Part shown: one piece after another, positions 1 through 10,460 of the stretch
Layout of the letters: the number at the start of each line of letters is the position of its first letter
Numbering within the stretch: the stretch's first letter is position 1
NCBI RefSeq assembly: GCF_943193175.1
Contig: NZ_CALPDF010000038.1
Location: forward strand, 1 to 47,931
Direction: 5' to 3'
Length of the DNA stretch: 47,931 nt
DNA from: Neobacillus muris
Lineage (GTDB): Bacteria; Bacillota; Bacilli; Bacillales; Cytobacillaceae
Made by a program: the position numbers and the translations under genes
Notes under the pieces: generated by a model
What the model was told of the DNA's origin: nothing
Databases searched by the model: none
What the model saw: the letters and a program-made list of their open reading frames with translations, nothing else

Positions 1-43
1 CCGCCAGCGTTCGTCCTGAGCCAGGATCAAACTCTCCAAGAAA
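1..43 (-). rRNA. rrs: 16S ribosomal RNA, 5' end only (cut by window edge)
   Basis: The reverse complement carries the universal 16S start GGAGAGTTTGATCCTGGCTC followed by AGGACGAACGC. Only the first ~43 nt lie in the window; the gene continues beyond position 1. The mature 5' end is placed about 6 nt before GGAGAG by analogy with B. subtilis, so position 43 is approximate. It follows gyrA on the same strand, as rrnO does in B. subtilis. Confidence 0.97.
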
Positions 44-149
44 GTTGATATAGCTCATAAAAAATAACGTTGGCTTCATTTCAAAAAGAAACGAATATTT
101 TATTGTTGACGTTTTTGTTTGTTTAGTTTTCAAAGACCAATTTTTCATC

Positions 150-200
150 GTCGCCCACAAGCGACTTTATTAATATACCACCTGACAAAATAAAAGTCAA
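150..200 (-). promoter_or_regulatory. rRNA operon promoter and leader hairpin
   Basis: On the minus strand, TTGACT (195-200) and TATATT (172-177) are separated by exactly 17 nt, a near-consensus sigma-A promoter. A hairpin with arms GTCGC/GCGAC (150-154 and 161-165) begins just after the expected start point. It is followed by a TTTGAAAACTAAAC sequence typical of Bacillus rRNA leaders. A second, upstream rrn promoter is not evident before the gyrA terminator. Confidence 0.85.
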
Positions 201-250
201 CATACTTTTTATTGTTTTTTTACTTTTATCATGATGCAAACAGGAAACAA

Positions 251-278
251 AAAGGAACACCTATTAAGATGTCCCTTT
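251..278 (-). terminator. gyrA terminator
   Basis: Nine-base arms (251-259 and 270-278, one G-U pair) form a hairpin just past the gyrA stop on the minus strand, followed by a T-rich run. It separates gyrA from the rRNA promoter. Confidence 0.8.
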
Positions 279-284
279 TCATAA

Positions 285-2807
285 TTATTCTTCACTATCT
301 TCTGTGGAATCAGCTTGTTGAGTTTCTAGTTCGGCGTTTTCAACATCGATGTCTTCCTCGTTCTCACTTGGATCCTCTTTTTCTACCTGAGCAACGGTGG
401 CCACGTACTCATTTTCACTTTCTTTTAGACTAATGAGCTTAACCCCCTGTGTGTTCCGTCCTAATTGAGAAATGCCTGCAACATCAATCCGGATCAGCAC
501 ACCGCCTGTTGTAATAAGCATTAGGTCTTCTTCGCCCGTTACAGCCCTCATCGAAACGAGGTTTCCGTTTTTCTCGGTAATGTGGCAGGTTTTAATCCCT
601 TTGCCGCCTCTGCCTTGAATTCGGTATTCCGCTGCTGGAGTGCGTTTTCCATAGCCGTTTTTCGTAACAATTAATACATCATGATCCTCTTCTAGAACTT
701 CCATCCCGACCACTTCATCATCTGAATCCAGAGTAATTCCTTTTACACCCGTTGCGGTTCGTCCCATGGACCTTACATCCGTTTCAGGGAAGCGGATTAG
801 CATGCCTTTTTTCGTGCCAATAATCATATCCTTACTTCCGTCTGTAAGGCGGACAGAGATTAGCTCATCCCCTTCGCGAAGACTTATCGCAATTAAACCA
901 TTATTGCGGATATTGGCAAACGAAGATAATGGCGAACGCTTGGAAATTCCCTCTTTTGTCGTGAAGAATAAGAACCAATCATCAACAAATTCTGAAACAG
1001 GAATAATCGCATTTACCCATTCTCCTTTGTCAATCTCCAACAGGTTGACGATAGGAATCCCTTTGGCTGTACGGCTGAATTCAGGAATTTCATATCCTTT
1101 AGAACGGTAAACCTTCCCTTTATTTGTAAAGAACAGAATCGTGTCATGAGTAGATGTCGTCAATAAGTGTTCGACAAAATCATCTTCATGTGTACCCATT
1201 CCTTGGATACCTCTTCCGCCTCGTCTTTGGGCACGATAAGTGGAAACAGGCAGACGTTTAATGTAGCCGTTATGGGTCAAGGTAATGACCACATTTTCTC
1301 GTGGAATTAAATCTTCATCCTCAATGTTTTCAATTCCGCCTGCCGCAATTTCAGTGCGGCGAGTATCATTGAAGCGATCTTTAATTTCAAGCAATTCCTC
1401 ACGGATAATTTCCAGCACCTTTTCTTCATCAGCTAAAATCGCCTTTAACTCAGCGATCAGCTTTACAAGGCTTTGAAATTCTTCTTCAATTTTTTCCCTT
1501 TCCAAACCGGTTAAGCGTTGCAGACGCATATCTAGTATGGCTTGGGCCTGCTTCTCAGAAAGGTTAAATTGTGTCATCAAGCCTTCGCGGGCAATATCCG
1601 TTGTTTGGGAACTGCGAATGAGATTGATGACCGCATCCAAGTTGTCTAAAGCAATCCTTAAGCCCTCTAAAATGTGGGCGCGGGCCTCTGCTTTACGAAG
1701 TTCAAACTCGGTTCTCCTGCGGATCACAACTTTTTGATGATCCAGGTAATAGGCGACGCACTGCTTTAGGCTTAAAACCTTTGGATGGCCATTAACTAGT
1801 GCCAGCATATTAATGCCGAAGCTGGTTTGAAGAGCGGTTTGTTTATATAAATTATTCAAAATAACATTGGCATTGGCATCTTTGCGGACCTCGATGACAA
1901 TCCGCATCCCTCTTCGGTCTGATTCGTCTCTAAGGTCTGTTATTCCCTCAATCTTTTTATCACGGGCCAATTCCGCAATTTTTTCAATTAGTTTCGCTTT
2001 ATTTACTTGGTAAGGAATTTCATGGACAATAATTGTTTCCTTGCCGTTGGCTTTTTGCTCAATTTCCACTTTGGCTCTTAAGGTAATGGACCCGCGGCCT
2101 GTCTCATAGGCTTTGCGGATACCGCTGCGGCCAAGAATGATCCCTCCAGTAGGGAAGTCTGGACCTGGAATGATATCCATTAACTCTTGAGTAGTGATAT
2201 CCGGATTATGGCTTAACGCCAAAACACCGTCAATCACTTCACCGAGCTGATGCGGGGGAATATTGGTTGCCATTCCTACGGCAATCCCTGTTGTACCGTT
2301 TACCAAAAGGTTAGGGAAGCGGGCCGGCAATACAACTGGCTCCCGTTCCTCACCATCGTAGTTGTCTTGATAATCAATGGTGTCTTTATTAATATCTCTT
2401 AATAATTCCATTGATATTTTGGACATTCTCGATTCTGTATAACGCATGGCAGCTGCAGAATCGCCGTCCACAGAACCGAAGTTTCCATGTCCGTCTACAA
2501 GCATGTAGCGCTGATTGAAATCCTGGGCCATCCGGACCATGGTTTCATAGACCGCCGAATCACCATGCGGGTGATACTTACCGATAACATCCCCGACGAT
2601 ACGGGCTGACTTTTTATAAGGTTTGTCCGCATGAATTCCAAGATCATGCATAGCATAAAGAATACGGCGGTGAACCGGTTTTAATCCATCCCGCACATCG
2701 GGAAGGGCACGAGAAACGATAACACTCATTGCATAGTCAAGAAAGGAAGTCTTCATTTCCTGACTAATATTGATTTCTTTAATTTGAGAATTTGGTGTTT
2801 CAGCCAT
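285..2807 (-). CDS. gyrA: DNA gyrase subunit A
   Basis: Breakage-rejoining subunit of gyrase; with GyrB it introduces negative supercoils using ATP. The 840 residues are slightly longer than the ~820 of B. subtilis. The catalytic tyrosine is Tyr123 in AAMRYTE. The quinolone-target segment HGDSAVYE keeps Ser84 and Glu88, the susceptible-type residues. The GyrA box QRRGGRG is at 527-533 at the start of the DNA-wrapping beta-pinwheel, and the C-terminus is a ~30-residue acidic tail. The ATG is preceded by AGGAGGT at good spacing. It lies 89 nt after gyrB on the same strand, with a hairpin in the gap, and is followed by a terminator and the rRNA operon. Confidence 0.98.
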   Translation of the reverse strand: MAETPNSQIKEINISQEMKTSFLDYAMSVIVSRALPDVRDGLKPVHRRILYAMHDLGIHADKPYKKSARIVGDVIGKYHPHGDSAVYETMVRMAQDFNQRYMLVDGHGNFGSVDGDSAAAMRYTESRMSKISMELLRDINKDTIDYQDNYDGEEREPVVLPARFPNLLVNGTTGIAVGMATNIPPHQLGEVIDGVLALSHNPDITTQELMDIIPGPDFPTGGIILGRSGIRKAYETGRGSITLRAKVEIEQKANGKETIIVHEIPYQVNKAKLIEKIAELARDKKIEGITDLRDESDRRGMRIVIEVRKDANANVILNNLYKQTALQTSFGINMLALVNGHPKVLSLKQCVAYYLDHQKVVIRRRTEFELRKAEARAHILEGLRIALDNLDAVINLIRSSQTTDIAREGLMTQFNLSEKQAQAILDMRLQRLTGLEREKIEEEFQSLVKLIAELKAILADEEKVLEIIREELLEIKDRFNDTRRTEIAAGGIENIEDEDLIPRENVVITLTHNGYIKRLPVSTYRAQRRGGRGIQGMGTHEDDFVEHLLTTSTHDTILFFTNKGKVYRSKGYEIPEFSRTAKGIPIVNLLEIDKGEWVNAIIPVSEFVDDWFLFFTTKEGISKRSPLSSFANIRNNGLIAISLREGDELISVRLTDGSKDMIIGTKKGMLIRFPETDVRSMGRTATGVKGITLDSDDEVVGMEVLEEDHDVLIVTKNGYGKRTPAAEYRIQGRGGKGIKTCHITEKNGNLVSMRAVTGEEDLMLITTGGVLIRIDVAGISQLGRNTQGVKLISLKESENEYVATVAQVEKEDPSENEEDIDVENAELETQQADSTEDSEE

Positions 2808-2837
2808 ATTTGGTACCTCCTATTGGGATTCCCTATA

Positions 2838-2886
2838 ACAAAAAAAGAAAAGGAGGATAGTGGTCAACCCGCTACCCTTAATCCTT
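2838..2886 (-). terminator. gyrB-gyrA intergenic hairpin (attenuator or terminator)
   Basis: In the 89-nt gap the minus strand can fold arms 2869-2877 with 2855-2863 (one mismatch, one G-U), extended by AAGGA/TCCTT at 2850-2854 and 2882-2886. A T-rich run follows on the minus strand (A-rich on plus, 2838-2850). It could partly terminate gyrB transcripts or protect a processed end. The gyrA promoter, if any, is not clear. Confidence 0.55.
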
Positions 2887-2896
2887 CTTAGATGCA

Positions 2897-4852
<1,956 letters not shown>

Positions 4853-4890
4853 TTACTCTATTTTTCATTCATGTTACAAAATAATAAGAC

Positions 4891-5136
4891 TTAAAATTCA
4901 TGTATATAAATTTGGCTGGAACGCTTTTTCAACGTACCGGAAGCGATGGGGGACAGATAGACATTGTCAGACGTAATGACAATCGATTTATAAGGATTCT
5001 TCGAAAGATTGATCGCCTGCTTTTGGTGATGGTTTAAAAATTCTCCTACCAGTTCGGAATTTTGTGCTCCTTTATCCAAAATAGCAATAATATCTTTTGC
5101 TCTTATATTGAGATCTTCCCCGATATGAAGATACAT
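4891..5136 (-). CDS. remB: RemB (YaaB), DUF370-family regulator
   Basis: Small protein of 81 residues, the same length as B. subtilis RemB/YaaB, a relative of the biofilm-matrix regulator RemA. Shared features are the N-terminal MYLHIGED (MYIHLGDD in B. subtilis), KSIVIT in the middle, and YLSPIASGTLKKR near the end. An in-frame GTG at 5148 lies inside the GAGGTGGG ribosome-binding site, so the ATG at 5136 is the real start. It lies 13 nt after recF and just before gyrB, the standard order. In B. subtilis RemB affects matrix gene expression; here the role is inferred from homology and position. Confidence 0.92.
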   Translation of the reverse strand: MYLHIGEDLNIRAKDIIAILDKGAQNSELVGEFLNHHQKQAINLSKNPYKSIVITSDNVYLSPIASGTLKKRSSQIYIHEF

Positions 5137-5149
5137 GTTCGTTCCCACC

Positions 5150-6268
5150 TCAATGAACTTTCTTAATCACGCCAGCGGCCACTTCATAGGTGGCAGCTTC
5201 CTTTAATGTTTGATGGTCAATGCCATCCACACTTGTTGTTGTCACAAAGGTCTGGACCTTTCCTTGAATGGTATTGAGCAAATGGGATTGGCGATAATCA
5301 TCCAATTCTGATAAAACATCATCTAGCAGTAAAATCGGATATTCTCCCATTTCTGAATAAATCAGTTCAATTTCTGCCAGTTTAACGGAAAGAGCTGTTG
5401 TACGCTGTTGGCCCTGAGAGCCAAATGTTTGAACATCCCGATCGTTTACAAAAAACAGCAAATCGTCCCGATGCGGTCCGAACAAGGTGGTTCCTCTATC
5501 CATTTCCCTTGATTTAACCTTAGAAAATTTTTCCTCAAAGCTTGCTATCATTTTCGACAAATCTTGGTCTTCTAATACCTCCACCGACGGTTTATAGCTG
5601 ATTTGAAGTGTTTCCAATCCTCTTGAAATTCCTTGATGGATCGGTTTTGCCCAATTTTCAAGCATGTGAAGAAACTCAAAACGTTTCCGAACGATCTTTA
5701 CCGCCATCTGGATAAATTGTTCGGTCAAAATTTCGAGCATCGTCTCATCGGTCTGCTTTTTCAGTTGCATCATCTTCAGGAAATGATTTCGCTGCTGGAG
5801 TATTTTTTGATATTGGCTCATATCATGTAAGTAAATTGGCGATATCTGTCCAATTTCCATATCAATAAAGCGCCTGCGGATCTGTGGACTTCCTTTTACT
5901 AAATTGAGATCCTCAGGAGCAAACATCACGACATTCATATTGCCGACATATTGGCTTAGTTTTTGCTGCTCAATATGATTTAATTTTGCTTTTTTTCCCT
6001 TTTTGGATATGACTAATTGCAGCGGCAAGGAACTATGCTGTTTTTGAACCCTGCCTTCTATTTTAGCATAATCCTGATCCCAGCGAATAAGATCTTTATC
6101 ATTTGAGGTTCGATGTGATTTGGCCATGGCCAATACATAAATGGATTCCATGACGTTTGTTTTGCCTTGGGCATTTTCACCTAAGATGACATTTACTTTA
6201 TTTTCAAATCCAATGGACAGTTCCTCATAATTCCGGTAATTTTTTAAAGCTAAACTTTCAATATGCAT
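5150..6268 (-). CDS. recF: DNA replication and repair protein RecF
   Basis: SMC-like ATPase that helps load RecA at single-strand gaps and stalled forks, acting with RecO and RecR. Length is 372 residues (370 in B. subtilis). The Walker A motif GENAQGKTN lies at residues 30-38 after the family N-terminus ([15 protein letters not shown]). Walker B with the D-loop, [12 protein letters not shown], is near residue 315. GSQGQQRT, a signature-type motif, precedes it. The gene starts 18 nt after rlbA and leads into remB, so rlbA-recF-remB-gyrB is probably one transcript. Confidence 0.98.
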   Translation of the reverse strand: MHIESLALKNYRNYEELSIGFENKVNVILGENAQGKTNVMESIYVLAMAKSHRTSNDKDLIRWDQDYAKIEGRVQKQHSSLPLQLVISKKGKKAKLNHIEQQKLSQYVGNMNVVMFAPEDLNLVKGSPQIRRRFIDMEIGQISPIYLHDMSQYQKILQQRNHFLKMMQLKKQTDETMLEILTEQFIQMAVKIVRKRFEFLHMLENWAKPIHQGISRGLETLQISYKPSVEVLEDQDLSKMIASFEEKFSKVKSREMDRGTTLFGPHRDDLLFFVNDRDVQTFGSQGQQRTTALSVKLAEIELIYSEMGEYPILLLDDVLSELDDYRQSHLLNTIQGKVQTFVTTTSVDGIDHQTLKEAATYEVAAGVIKKVH

Positions 6269-6286
6269 GTAAACGTCATCCTTTAG

Positions 6287-6502
6287 TTACTGGGTAAGCA
6301 TGAACTCTCCAAAGCCGGGAATTTGAATTTTGTCGCCGGCACGAAGTTTTCTGCCTCGTCTTTGGTCCTGTTCGCCATTGATAAATACATCATGTTCACT
6401 TAAAAACCATTTCGCCATACCGCCTGTTGAAATGACATCTGCAAGCTTTAAAAATTGCCCTAGAGTAATAAATTCCGTATCGAGCTTTATTTGTTCAGGC
6501 AA
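6287..6502 (-). CDS. rlbA: RlbA (YaaA), S4-domain RNA-binding protein
   Basis: Single S4 RNA-binding domain, 71 residues, identical in length to B. subtilis YaaA/RlbA. The core ITLGQFLKLADVISTGGMAK followed by WFLSEHDVFING and RRGRKL is highly conserved. It lies in the invariant dnaN-yaaA-recF slot and is linked in B. subtilis to ribosome biogenesis. The start is TTG at 6502, preceded by AGGGTGA; no ATG is available upstream. It has its own promoter behind the dnaN terminator. Confidence 0.9.
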   Translation of the reverse strand: MPEQIKLDTEFITLGQFLKLADVISTGGMAKWFLSEHDVFINGEQDQRRGRKLRAGDKIQIPGFGEFMLTQ

Positions 6503-6539
6503 ATCTTCACCCTCATTCCTAAAATGGTCTCAATACTTT

Positions 6540-6568
6540 ATTTTACTAAAAAACTCTGATGGATTCAA
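6540..6568 (-). promoter_or_regulatory. rlbA-recF operon promoter (sigma-A type)
   Basis: On the minus strand TTGAAT (6563-6568) and TAAAAT (6540-6545) are spaced by 17 nt. It lies between the dnaN terminator and the rlbA start, so rlbA-recF-remB-gyrB can be transcribed independently of dnaA-dnaN. Confidence 0.65.
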
Positions 6569-6577
6569 AGGATTGCT

Positions 6578-6605
6578 AAAAATAAAGCCACCATAATTGG
6601 TGGCT
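6578..6605 (-). terminator. dnaN terminator
   Basis: Arms AGCCACCA (6586-6593) and TGGTGGCT (6598-6605) form a perfect 8-bp stem with a 4-nt loop. On the minus strand this is followed by TTTATTTTT. It starts 10 nt past the dnaN stop. Confidence 0.85.
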
Positions 6606-6614
6606 TATCTGATT

Positions 6615-7751
6615 TTAGTAGGTTCTTACCGGCAAAATCAGCTGCAGGATGGTTTCATCGTGAAGCGGGCGAATCACAAATGGGCGCATGGCTCCAGTAA
6701 AGTTAATGTGAATATCTTGGCCCTCAAGAGCTTTTAAAGCGTCCATCATATATTTCGCGCTGAAGGAAATTTTTAAGTCCTCTCCCTCAATGGATTCACT
6801 TTGAATTTCTTCGACAACCTTTCCGATCTCTGGTGTATTGGAGGAAATTTCAATAATGCCGCCATCAATGGTCGACAGCTTGACCACATTGTTTCTCCCT
6901 TCACGTGCCAGCAAGGATGCCCGATCTATAGCCTGGAGAAATTCCTTTGTATTGACCGTAATGTCTGTTTTGCTGTCTGCAGGAATTAATCGGGAAGTAT
7001 CCGGATAGTTTCCTTCCAGCAATCTAGAGAAAAATAATAAATGTTTGGCTTTGAACAGGATTTGATTCTCGGTGATGACAATATCAATTAGATCATTGGA
7101 ATCATCAATAATTTTACTTAACTCATTCAAGCTTTTTCCAGGGATGACTACATTGTAGGTTTCATCATTTTCCGTTTCAATTTTTGCTTTCCTTAATGCC
7201 AAACGGTGGCTGTCTGTTGCAATACAGGTTAACTCGCCATTTTCAATCTTCCAGTTTACACCTGTCAAGATGGGGCGTGTTTCTGAGGTGGACACGGCAA
7301 AATGTGTTTGGCGGACCATCGCTTTTAATAAGTCGGCAGCAATATGAAATTTATTGTTTTCCTCAATTTGCGGCAGGTGAGGGTACTCCTCTGCATCCAG
7401 CCCAATTAAGTTAAATTCAGATTTGCCGGATCGGATGACCGTTTGCAGGTGGTTCAGCACTTCAATCTCGACGGAATCGGTTGGCAGTTTTTTAACGATT
7501 TCACTAAAGAACTTAGCCTGTAAGACAATGGCCCCTGGCTGTTTGATTTCAACTATCTCATCGCCAGATTCTTCATTTGGAATAAAGGATTCAATGGATA
7601 TGTCTGAATCACTTCCGGTCAACGTAACTCCGTCTGCAGCGGCAGTAATTTTAATGCCGGTCAGAATAGGAATGGTAGTGCGTGTAGTGACGGCTTTCAT
7701 GACATCTTGAACACTTTGTACCAGGCGGTCCCGTTGGATGATAAATTTCAT
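6615..7751 (-). CDS. dnaN: DNA polymerase III beta subunit (sliding clamp)
   Basis: Ring-shaped clamp that tethers the replicative polymerase and serves as a platform for Hda/YabA-type regulators, MutS and others. Length is 378 residues, normal for the family. The N-terminus MKFIIQRDRLVQSVQDV and the C-terminal LILPVRTY match Bacillus DnaN, with three repeated clamp folds (SNTPEIGKVVEEI is in the third). The ATG is preceded by CGGAGGATA. It is second in the dnaA-dnaN operon, separated from dnaA by 192 nt that hold the origin unwinding region. Confidence 0.98.
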   Translation of the reverse strand: MKFIIQRDRLVQSVQDVMKAVTTRTTIPILTGIKITAAADGVTLTGSDSDISIESFIPNEESGDEIVEIKQPGAIVLQAKFFSEIVKKLPTDSVEIEVLNHLQTVIRSGKSEFNLIGLDAEEYPHLPQIEENNKFHIAADLLKAMVRQTHFAVSTSETRPILTGVNWKIENGELTCIATDSHRLALRKAKIETENDETYNVVIPGKSLNELSKIIDDSNDLIDIVITENQILFKAKHLLFFSRLLEGNYPDTSRLIPADSKTDITVNTKEFLQAIDRASLLAREGRNNVVKLSTIDGGIIEISSNTPEIGKVVEEIQSESIEGEDLKISFSAKYMMDALKALEGQDIHINFTGAMRPFVIRPLHDETILQLILPVRTY

Positions 7752-7779
7752 TTTTTTATATCCTCCGATTTAAGAATTT

Positions 7780-7940
7780 TTTTATTGCTAATGGCATATA
7801 TTATTATTTTTTTTAAAAAAAATCAGTAGAAGTACTAGTAGGCCTTGTTGATATGTGGATAACTATTATTGTAACACGGAAACACAGCCTATCCACATGT
7901 GGACAGACTGTGTATGGATGTGGTTGAGTTATTCACATAA
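7780..7940. other. oriC: oriC, unwinding half (dnaA-dnaN gap): DnaA boxes, DnaA-trios, AT-rich DUE
   Basis: The gap holds a perfect DnaA box TGTGGATAA (7854-7862), a symmetric TCCACATGTGGA pair of near-boxes (7892-7903) and TTATTCACA (7929-7937). Beside the perfect box comes a short GC cluster GGCC (7841-7844), then a run of triplets reading outward TAG, TAG, TAC, AAG, TAG, CAG (7841 down to 7824). Beyond these lies an almost pure A/T stretch (7783-7823). This order (box, GC cluster, DnaA-trios, AT-rich DNA) is the basal unwinding system described for B. subtilis, where DnaA extends onto one strand along the trios. Melting probably begins at 7790-7823. Confidence 0.88.
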
Positions 7941-7943
7941 ATA

Positions 7944-9290
7944 CTAAACTTTCAACAATTCATTCAGTTCTTTCATCTGCTTTTGCAGCTGTGAATCTGA
8001 TTGGAGCAGCTTAGAAATTTTTTCATGGGCATGGATCACAGTAGTATGGTCCCTGCCGCCAAATTCTTCACCGATTTTAGGAAGCGAATAATCGGTCAGC
8101 TCGCGCGACAAATACATGGCAATCTGCCTTGGAAAAGCAATGGACTTTGTCCTTTTTTTAGCTTTGAAATCCTCCAGCTTTATATTGAAATGTTCGCCGA
8201 CAACCCTTTGGATTTCATGGATGGTGATCACTTTTGGCTTTGAACTTGGAATAATATCCTTTAATGCCTCTGCCGCAAGATCAGCATTAATATCTTTGTT
8301 AATTAAGGAAGAATAAGCAACAACGCGGATCAATGCACCCTCTAGCTCACGAATGTTCGAGTCAATTTGGTTGGCGATATAGAGCATGACTTCATTTGGA
8401 ATATCCAATCCGTCTGCTTTCGCTTTTTTCCTTAAGATAGCAATCCTCGTCTCCAGATCAGGAGGAGTGATATCGGTAATAAGCCCCCATTCAAACCGAG
8501 AACGGAGACGGTCCTCTAGTGTTGGAATCTCCCGCGGCGGCCGATCACTGGAAATGACAATTTGCTTGCTTTCCTCATGCAGGCTGTTGAATGTATGGAA
8601 AAATTCCTCTTGAGTTGATTCTTTTCCGGCCAAAAACTGAATATCATCTATCAGAAGAACATCCACGTTTCGATATTTATTGCGGAAATTCTCGGCTTTA
8701 TTATCCCGAATCGAATTAATAAATTCATTTGTAAATTTTTCTGATGATAAATAAACCACTTTTGCAGACGGATTATGTTCCAGTACATAGTGCCCGATGG
8801 CATGCATTAAGTGAGTTTTCCCTAAACCGACGCCTCCATAAATAAATAGCGGATTATAGGCCTTTGCCGGCGCTTCTGCAACAGCCAGCGAGGCTGCATG
8901 GGCAAAGCGGTTGCCGGAACCAATGACAAATGTATCAAAAGTATATTTAGGGATTAAGACACTGGGTGGAAAATCAGTATGATCATCGTCTTTTTTTATC
9001 TTTTTCGCCGGTGCCGGAATTTCAAATTCTTCCTCTTTTGGATTTTGCGGAATAATAAACTTTACGGAAAGTTCCTCTCCCGTAATTTCATAGAGGATTC
9101 CAGAAATTAATTGAGAATAACGCTCTTCCAGCCAATCCCGGGCAAACTCATTCGGAGCTGTTATGATAAGCAGATCTCCTTGAAGGGAATGAGCTTTTGT
9201 GGACTTGAGCCAGGTATCAAAGCTGGGTTTGCTGATTTTCTTCTCAATATTGGCTAGGGCTGCATGCCAAAGATCCGCAATGTTTTCCAA
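7944..9290 (-). CDS. dnaA: Chromosomal replication initiator DnaA
   Basis: AAA+ initiator that binds DnaA boxes, opens oriC and helps load the helicase. Domain I (1-80) has a [14 protein letters not shown] core, and domain II is a short charged linker. Domain III carries Walker A GGVGLGKT (near 153-160) and Walker [11 protein letters not shown]. Domain IV has the box-recognition signature [15 protein letters not shown]. Two TTG codons are tandem (9293 and 9290); GGAGG sits 5 and 8 nt away respectively. The second gives MENIADLW, matching MENILDLW of B. subtilis, so 9290 is chosen (448 residues). It is flanked on both sides by DnaA-box clusters, allowing autoregulation. Confidence 0.98.
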   Translation of the reverse strand: MENIADLWHAALANIEKKISKPSFDTWLKSTKAHSLQGDLLIITAPNEFARDWLEERYSQLISGILYEITGEELSVKFIIPQNPKEEEFEIPAPAKKIKKDDDHTDFPPSVLIPKYTFDTFVIGSGNRFAHAASLAVAEAPAKAYNPLFIYGGVGLGKTHLMHAIGHYVLEHNPSAKVVYLSSEKFTNEFINSIRDNKAENFRNKYRNVDVLLIDDIQFLAGKESTQEEFFHTFNSLHEESKQIVISSDRPPREIPTLEDRLRSRFEWGLITDITPPDLETRIAILRKKAKADGLDIPNEVMLYIANQIDSNIRELEGALIRVVAYSSLINKDINADLAAEALKDIIPSSKPKVITIHEIQRVVGEHFNIKLEDFKAKKRTKSIAFPRQIAMYLSRELTDYSLPKIGEEFGGRDHTTVIHAHEKISKLLQSDSQLQKQMKELNELLKV

Positions 9291-9479
9291 CAAGTATCCC
9301 TCCTTTTAAAAAAATAGCATGAAATGACAGTGGTTTAGTTGATACTCCCTAAAACGATTTCCGATATGAAAAGCTTTTATCCCTGCTGCGCATTTTTTAT
9401 AAAAAATTAATGAAATAAGTGCATTCTGCATATAATAAAAGCTATGAATTTATCATTTTACGAAACAGTGATTGTGGAA

Positions 9480-9790
9480 AAACATATAATAAGGAAAAAA
9501 TGTGGAGTTTCGACAATATCCACCTCTTGTGGACAACTTTTTACAGAACCACTGAATAAACTGTCCACATGTTATCCACATTCTGTGGATAAAAAAGATA
9601 TGAGTTCAAGATATTCAGAGTGAAAACACAAATATAATATCAAATAATACAATGGTATGCAATGGTTTTTGAAAGTTTATCCACAAGTGATCCAGCTGTG
9701 AATAAAAATTGTCCACAGGTTGATGGTTTGTGAAAAACCTGTCAATATCTTGTGTGGATAACGAAAAAAATGTCGATTATTTTATCCACA
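9480..9790. other. oriC: oriC, upstream half: DnaA-box cluster upstream of dnaA
   Basis: Five perfect DnaA boxes lie here: TTATCCACA at 9572-9580, 9677-9685 and 9782-9790, and TGTGGATAA at 9584-9592 and 9753-9761. Weaker copies are TGTGGACAA (9528-9536), TGTCCACAT (9562-9570), TGTGAATAA (9697-9705) and TTGTCCACA (9709-9717). Boxes 9572 and 9584 form an inverted pair 3 nt apart. This corresponds to the upstream incA/B-type part of a bipartite Bacillus oriC. Spo0A-type 7-mers are mixed in (TTCGACA 9509-9515, TGTCGAT 9771-9777). Confidence 0.92.
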
Positions 9791-9791
9791 G

Positions 9792-9966
9792 CCAGAAAAG
9801 CGGAAGCACCCGGGGAGCGCCGTATGGCCAGGAGCGCTTTAACTGAGATAAAGGAAACACGGTGAGCATAGCGAACCGATGTTGACTTATCGCAGGGAGA
9901 AGAGCGATGGACACTAGGCGCTGGGTGCTGGAGCTGGACAATACCAGAAAAGCGGAAGCACCCGGG
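9792..9966. repeat. Small interspersed-type repeat element beside oriC
   Basis: A 23-nt sequence containing AAAAGCGGAAGCACCCGGG occurs twice in direct orientation (9792-9814 and 9944-9966), 152 nt apart. Within one unit, AGCACCC + AGCGCC (9805-9811, 9816-9821) can pair with GGCGCT + GGGTGCT (9917-9929), leaving a 4-nt bulge, so the unit has complementary ends. The GC-rich element contrasts with its A/T-rich surroundings. It starts 1 nt after the DnaA box at 9782-9790. No ORF of note lies inside. Shorter look-alikes occur at 21411-21442 and 29245-29262. Confidence 0.75.
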
Positions 9967-10033
9967 AATTTTTTTGAAGATCAAGAAGTTCAGTGGAGGA
10001 AAAATTGGAAAATGAACAATATAGGGACAGTGG

Positions 10034-10063
10034 TTGACAATTTCTAGTTGGTCTCTTTATAAT
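10034..10063 (+). promoter_or_regulatory. rpmH promoter (sigma-A)
   Basis: TTGACA (10034-10039, perfect) and TATAAT (10058-10063, perfect) are spaced by 18 nt, 55 nt upstream of the rpmH ATG. It is the strongest-looking promoter in the window, fitting a ribosomal protein gene. Confidence 0.9.
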
Positions 10064-10118
10064 ATATAAGACTGTCTATAACCATATAAGCAGCAATTCC
10101 TCAGGGAGGTGTCATATA

Positions 10119-10253
10119 ATGAAAAGAACATATCAACCAAATAAGCGCAAGCACAGCAAAGTTCACGGTTTCCGCAGCCGCATGAGTTCTGCAAACGGAC
10201 GCAAGGTTCTTGCCCGCCGTCGCCGTAAAGGAAGAAAAGTATTATCAGCTTAG
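10119..10253 (+). CDS. rpmH: 50S ribosomal protein L34
   Basis: Tiny, very basic ribosomal protein of 44 residues: begins [19 protein letters not shown] and ends [12 protein letters not shown], diagnostic of bacterial L34. The ATG follows AGGGAGGTG at good spacing. The gene lies between oriC and rnpA as in most bacteria. A strong terminator follows immediately, so most transcripts probably encode L34 only. Confidence 0.98.
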   Translation: MKRTYQPNKRKHSKVHGFRSRMSSANGRKVLARRRRKGRKVLSA

Positions 10254-10283
10254 ACCACTGAAACGTCTCAGTGGTCTTTTTTC
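10252..10283 (+). terminator. rpmH terminator
   Basis: Perfect 10-bp stem AGACCACTGA (10252-10261) / TCAGTGGTCT (10268-10277), 6-nt loop, then a T run. It overlaps the last base of the rpmH stop codon. Confidence 0.95.
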
Positions 10284-10296
10284 TAATAAGAATGCA

Positions 10297-10332
10297 AAAG
10301 CGCCTAGTCATGTTTATCTAACTGGGCGCTTT
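10297..10332. terminator. Second hairpin after rpmH (AAAGCGCC type)
   Basis: Arms 10297-10308 and 10321-10332 (AAAGCGCC/GGCGCTTT plus AGT/ACT, one mismatch). On the plus strand the tail is not T-rich; on the minus strand it is TTTTGC followed by mixed bases. It may be a back-up terminator, an antisense terminator or a transcript-end stabiliser. A very similar stem follows mnmG (16093-16128). Confidence 0.5.
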
Positions 10333-10460
10333 GACTAAACTGTTAAGCAAGAAGATCTTTTTAACATAAGGGTTATGGTTGATTTTGTACGCTTGTTAAT
10401 TGGAGCGGAAAGCCCATAGCCTTACATATAAAACCGTGACCAGACTGAAGGTGGTAACTT

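Larger units (their letters stand above)
9294..10118. other. Non-coding stretch between dnaA and rpmH
   Basis: This 825-nt region has no convincing gene. From left to right it holds the dnaA leader and an A/T-rich region (9300-9470) where the dnaA promoter must lie, though no hexamer pair stands out. Then come the upstream DnaA boxes (9480-9790), a repeat element (9792-9966), and the rpmH promoter (10034-10063). ORFs crossing it lack ribosome-binding sites and overlap the DnaA boxes. Confidence 0.85.

Noticed and set aside
212..433. 73-codon plus-strand frame over the gyrA 3' end
   Set aside because: Antisense shadow of gyrA; no ribosome-binding site.
6895..6910. CACGTG core near 6902 in dnaN as a parS site
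   Set aside because: Flanks (TTCACGTGCC) lack the GTTTCACGTGAAAC symmetry.
9959..9970. Possible Noc-binding site (CCCGGGAA in the oriC-side repeat)
   Set aside because: The left half (ATTT) of the NBS consensus is missing; CCCGGG alone is common in the repeat.
9742..9984. 80-codon minus-strand reading frame across oriC
   Set aside because: It overlaps DnaA boxes and the repeat element, has no ribosome-binding site and shows no family resemblance.
10057..10311. 84-codon minus-strand frame over rpmH
   Set aside because: Antisense to L34 and the rpmH promoter and terminator; low-complexity, cysteine-rich product with no resemblance to known proteins.
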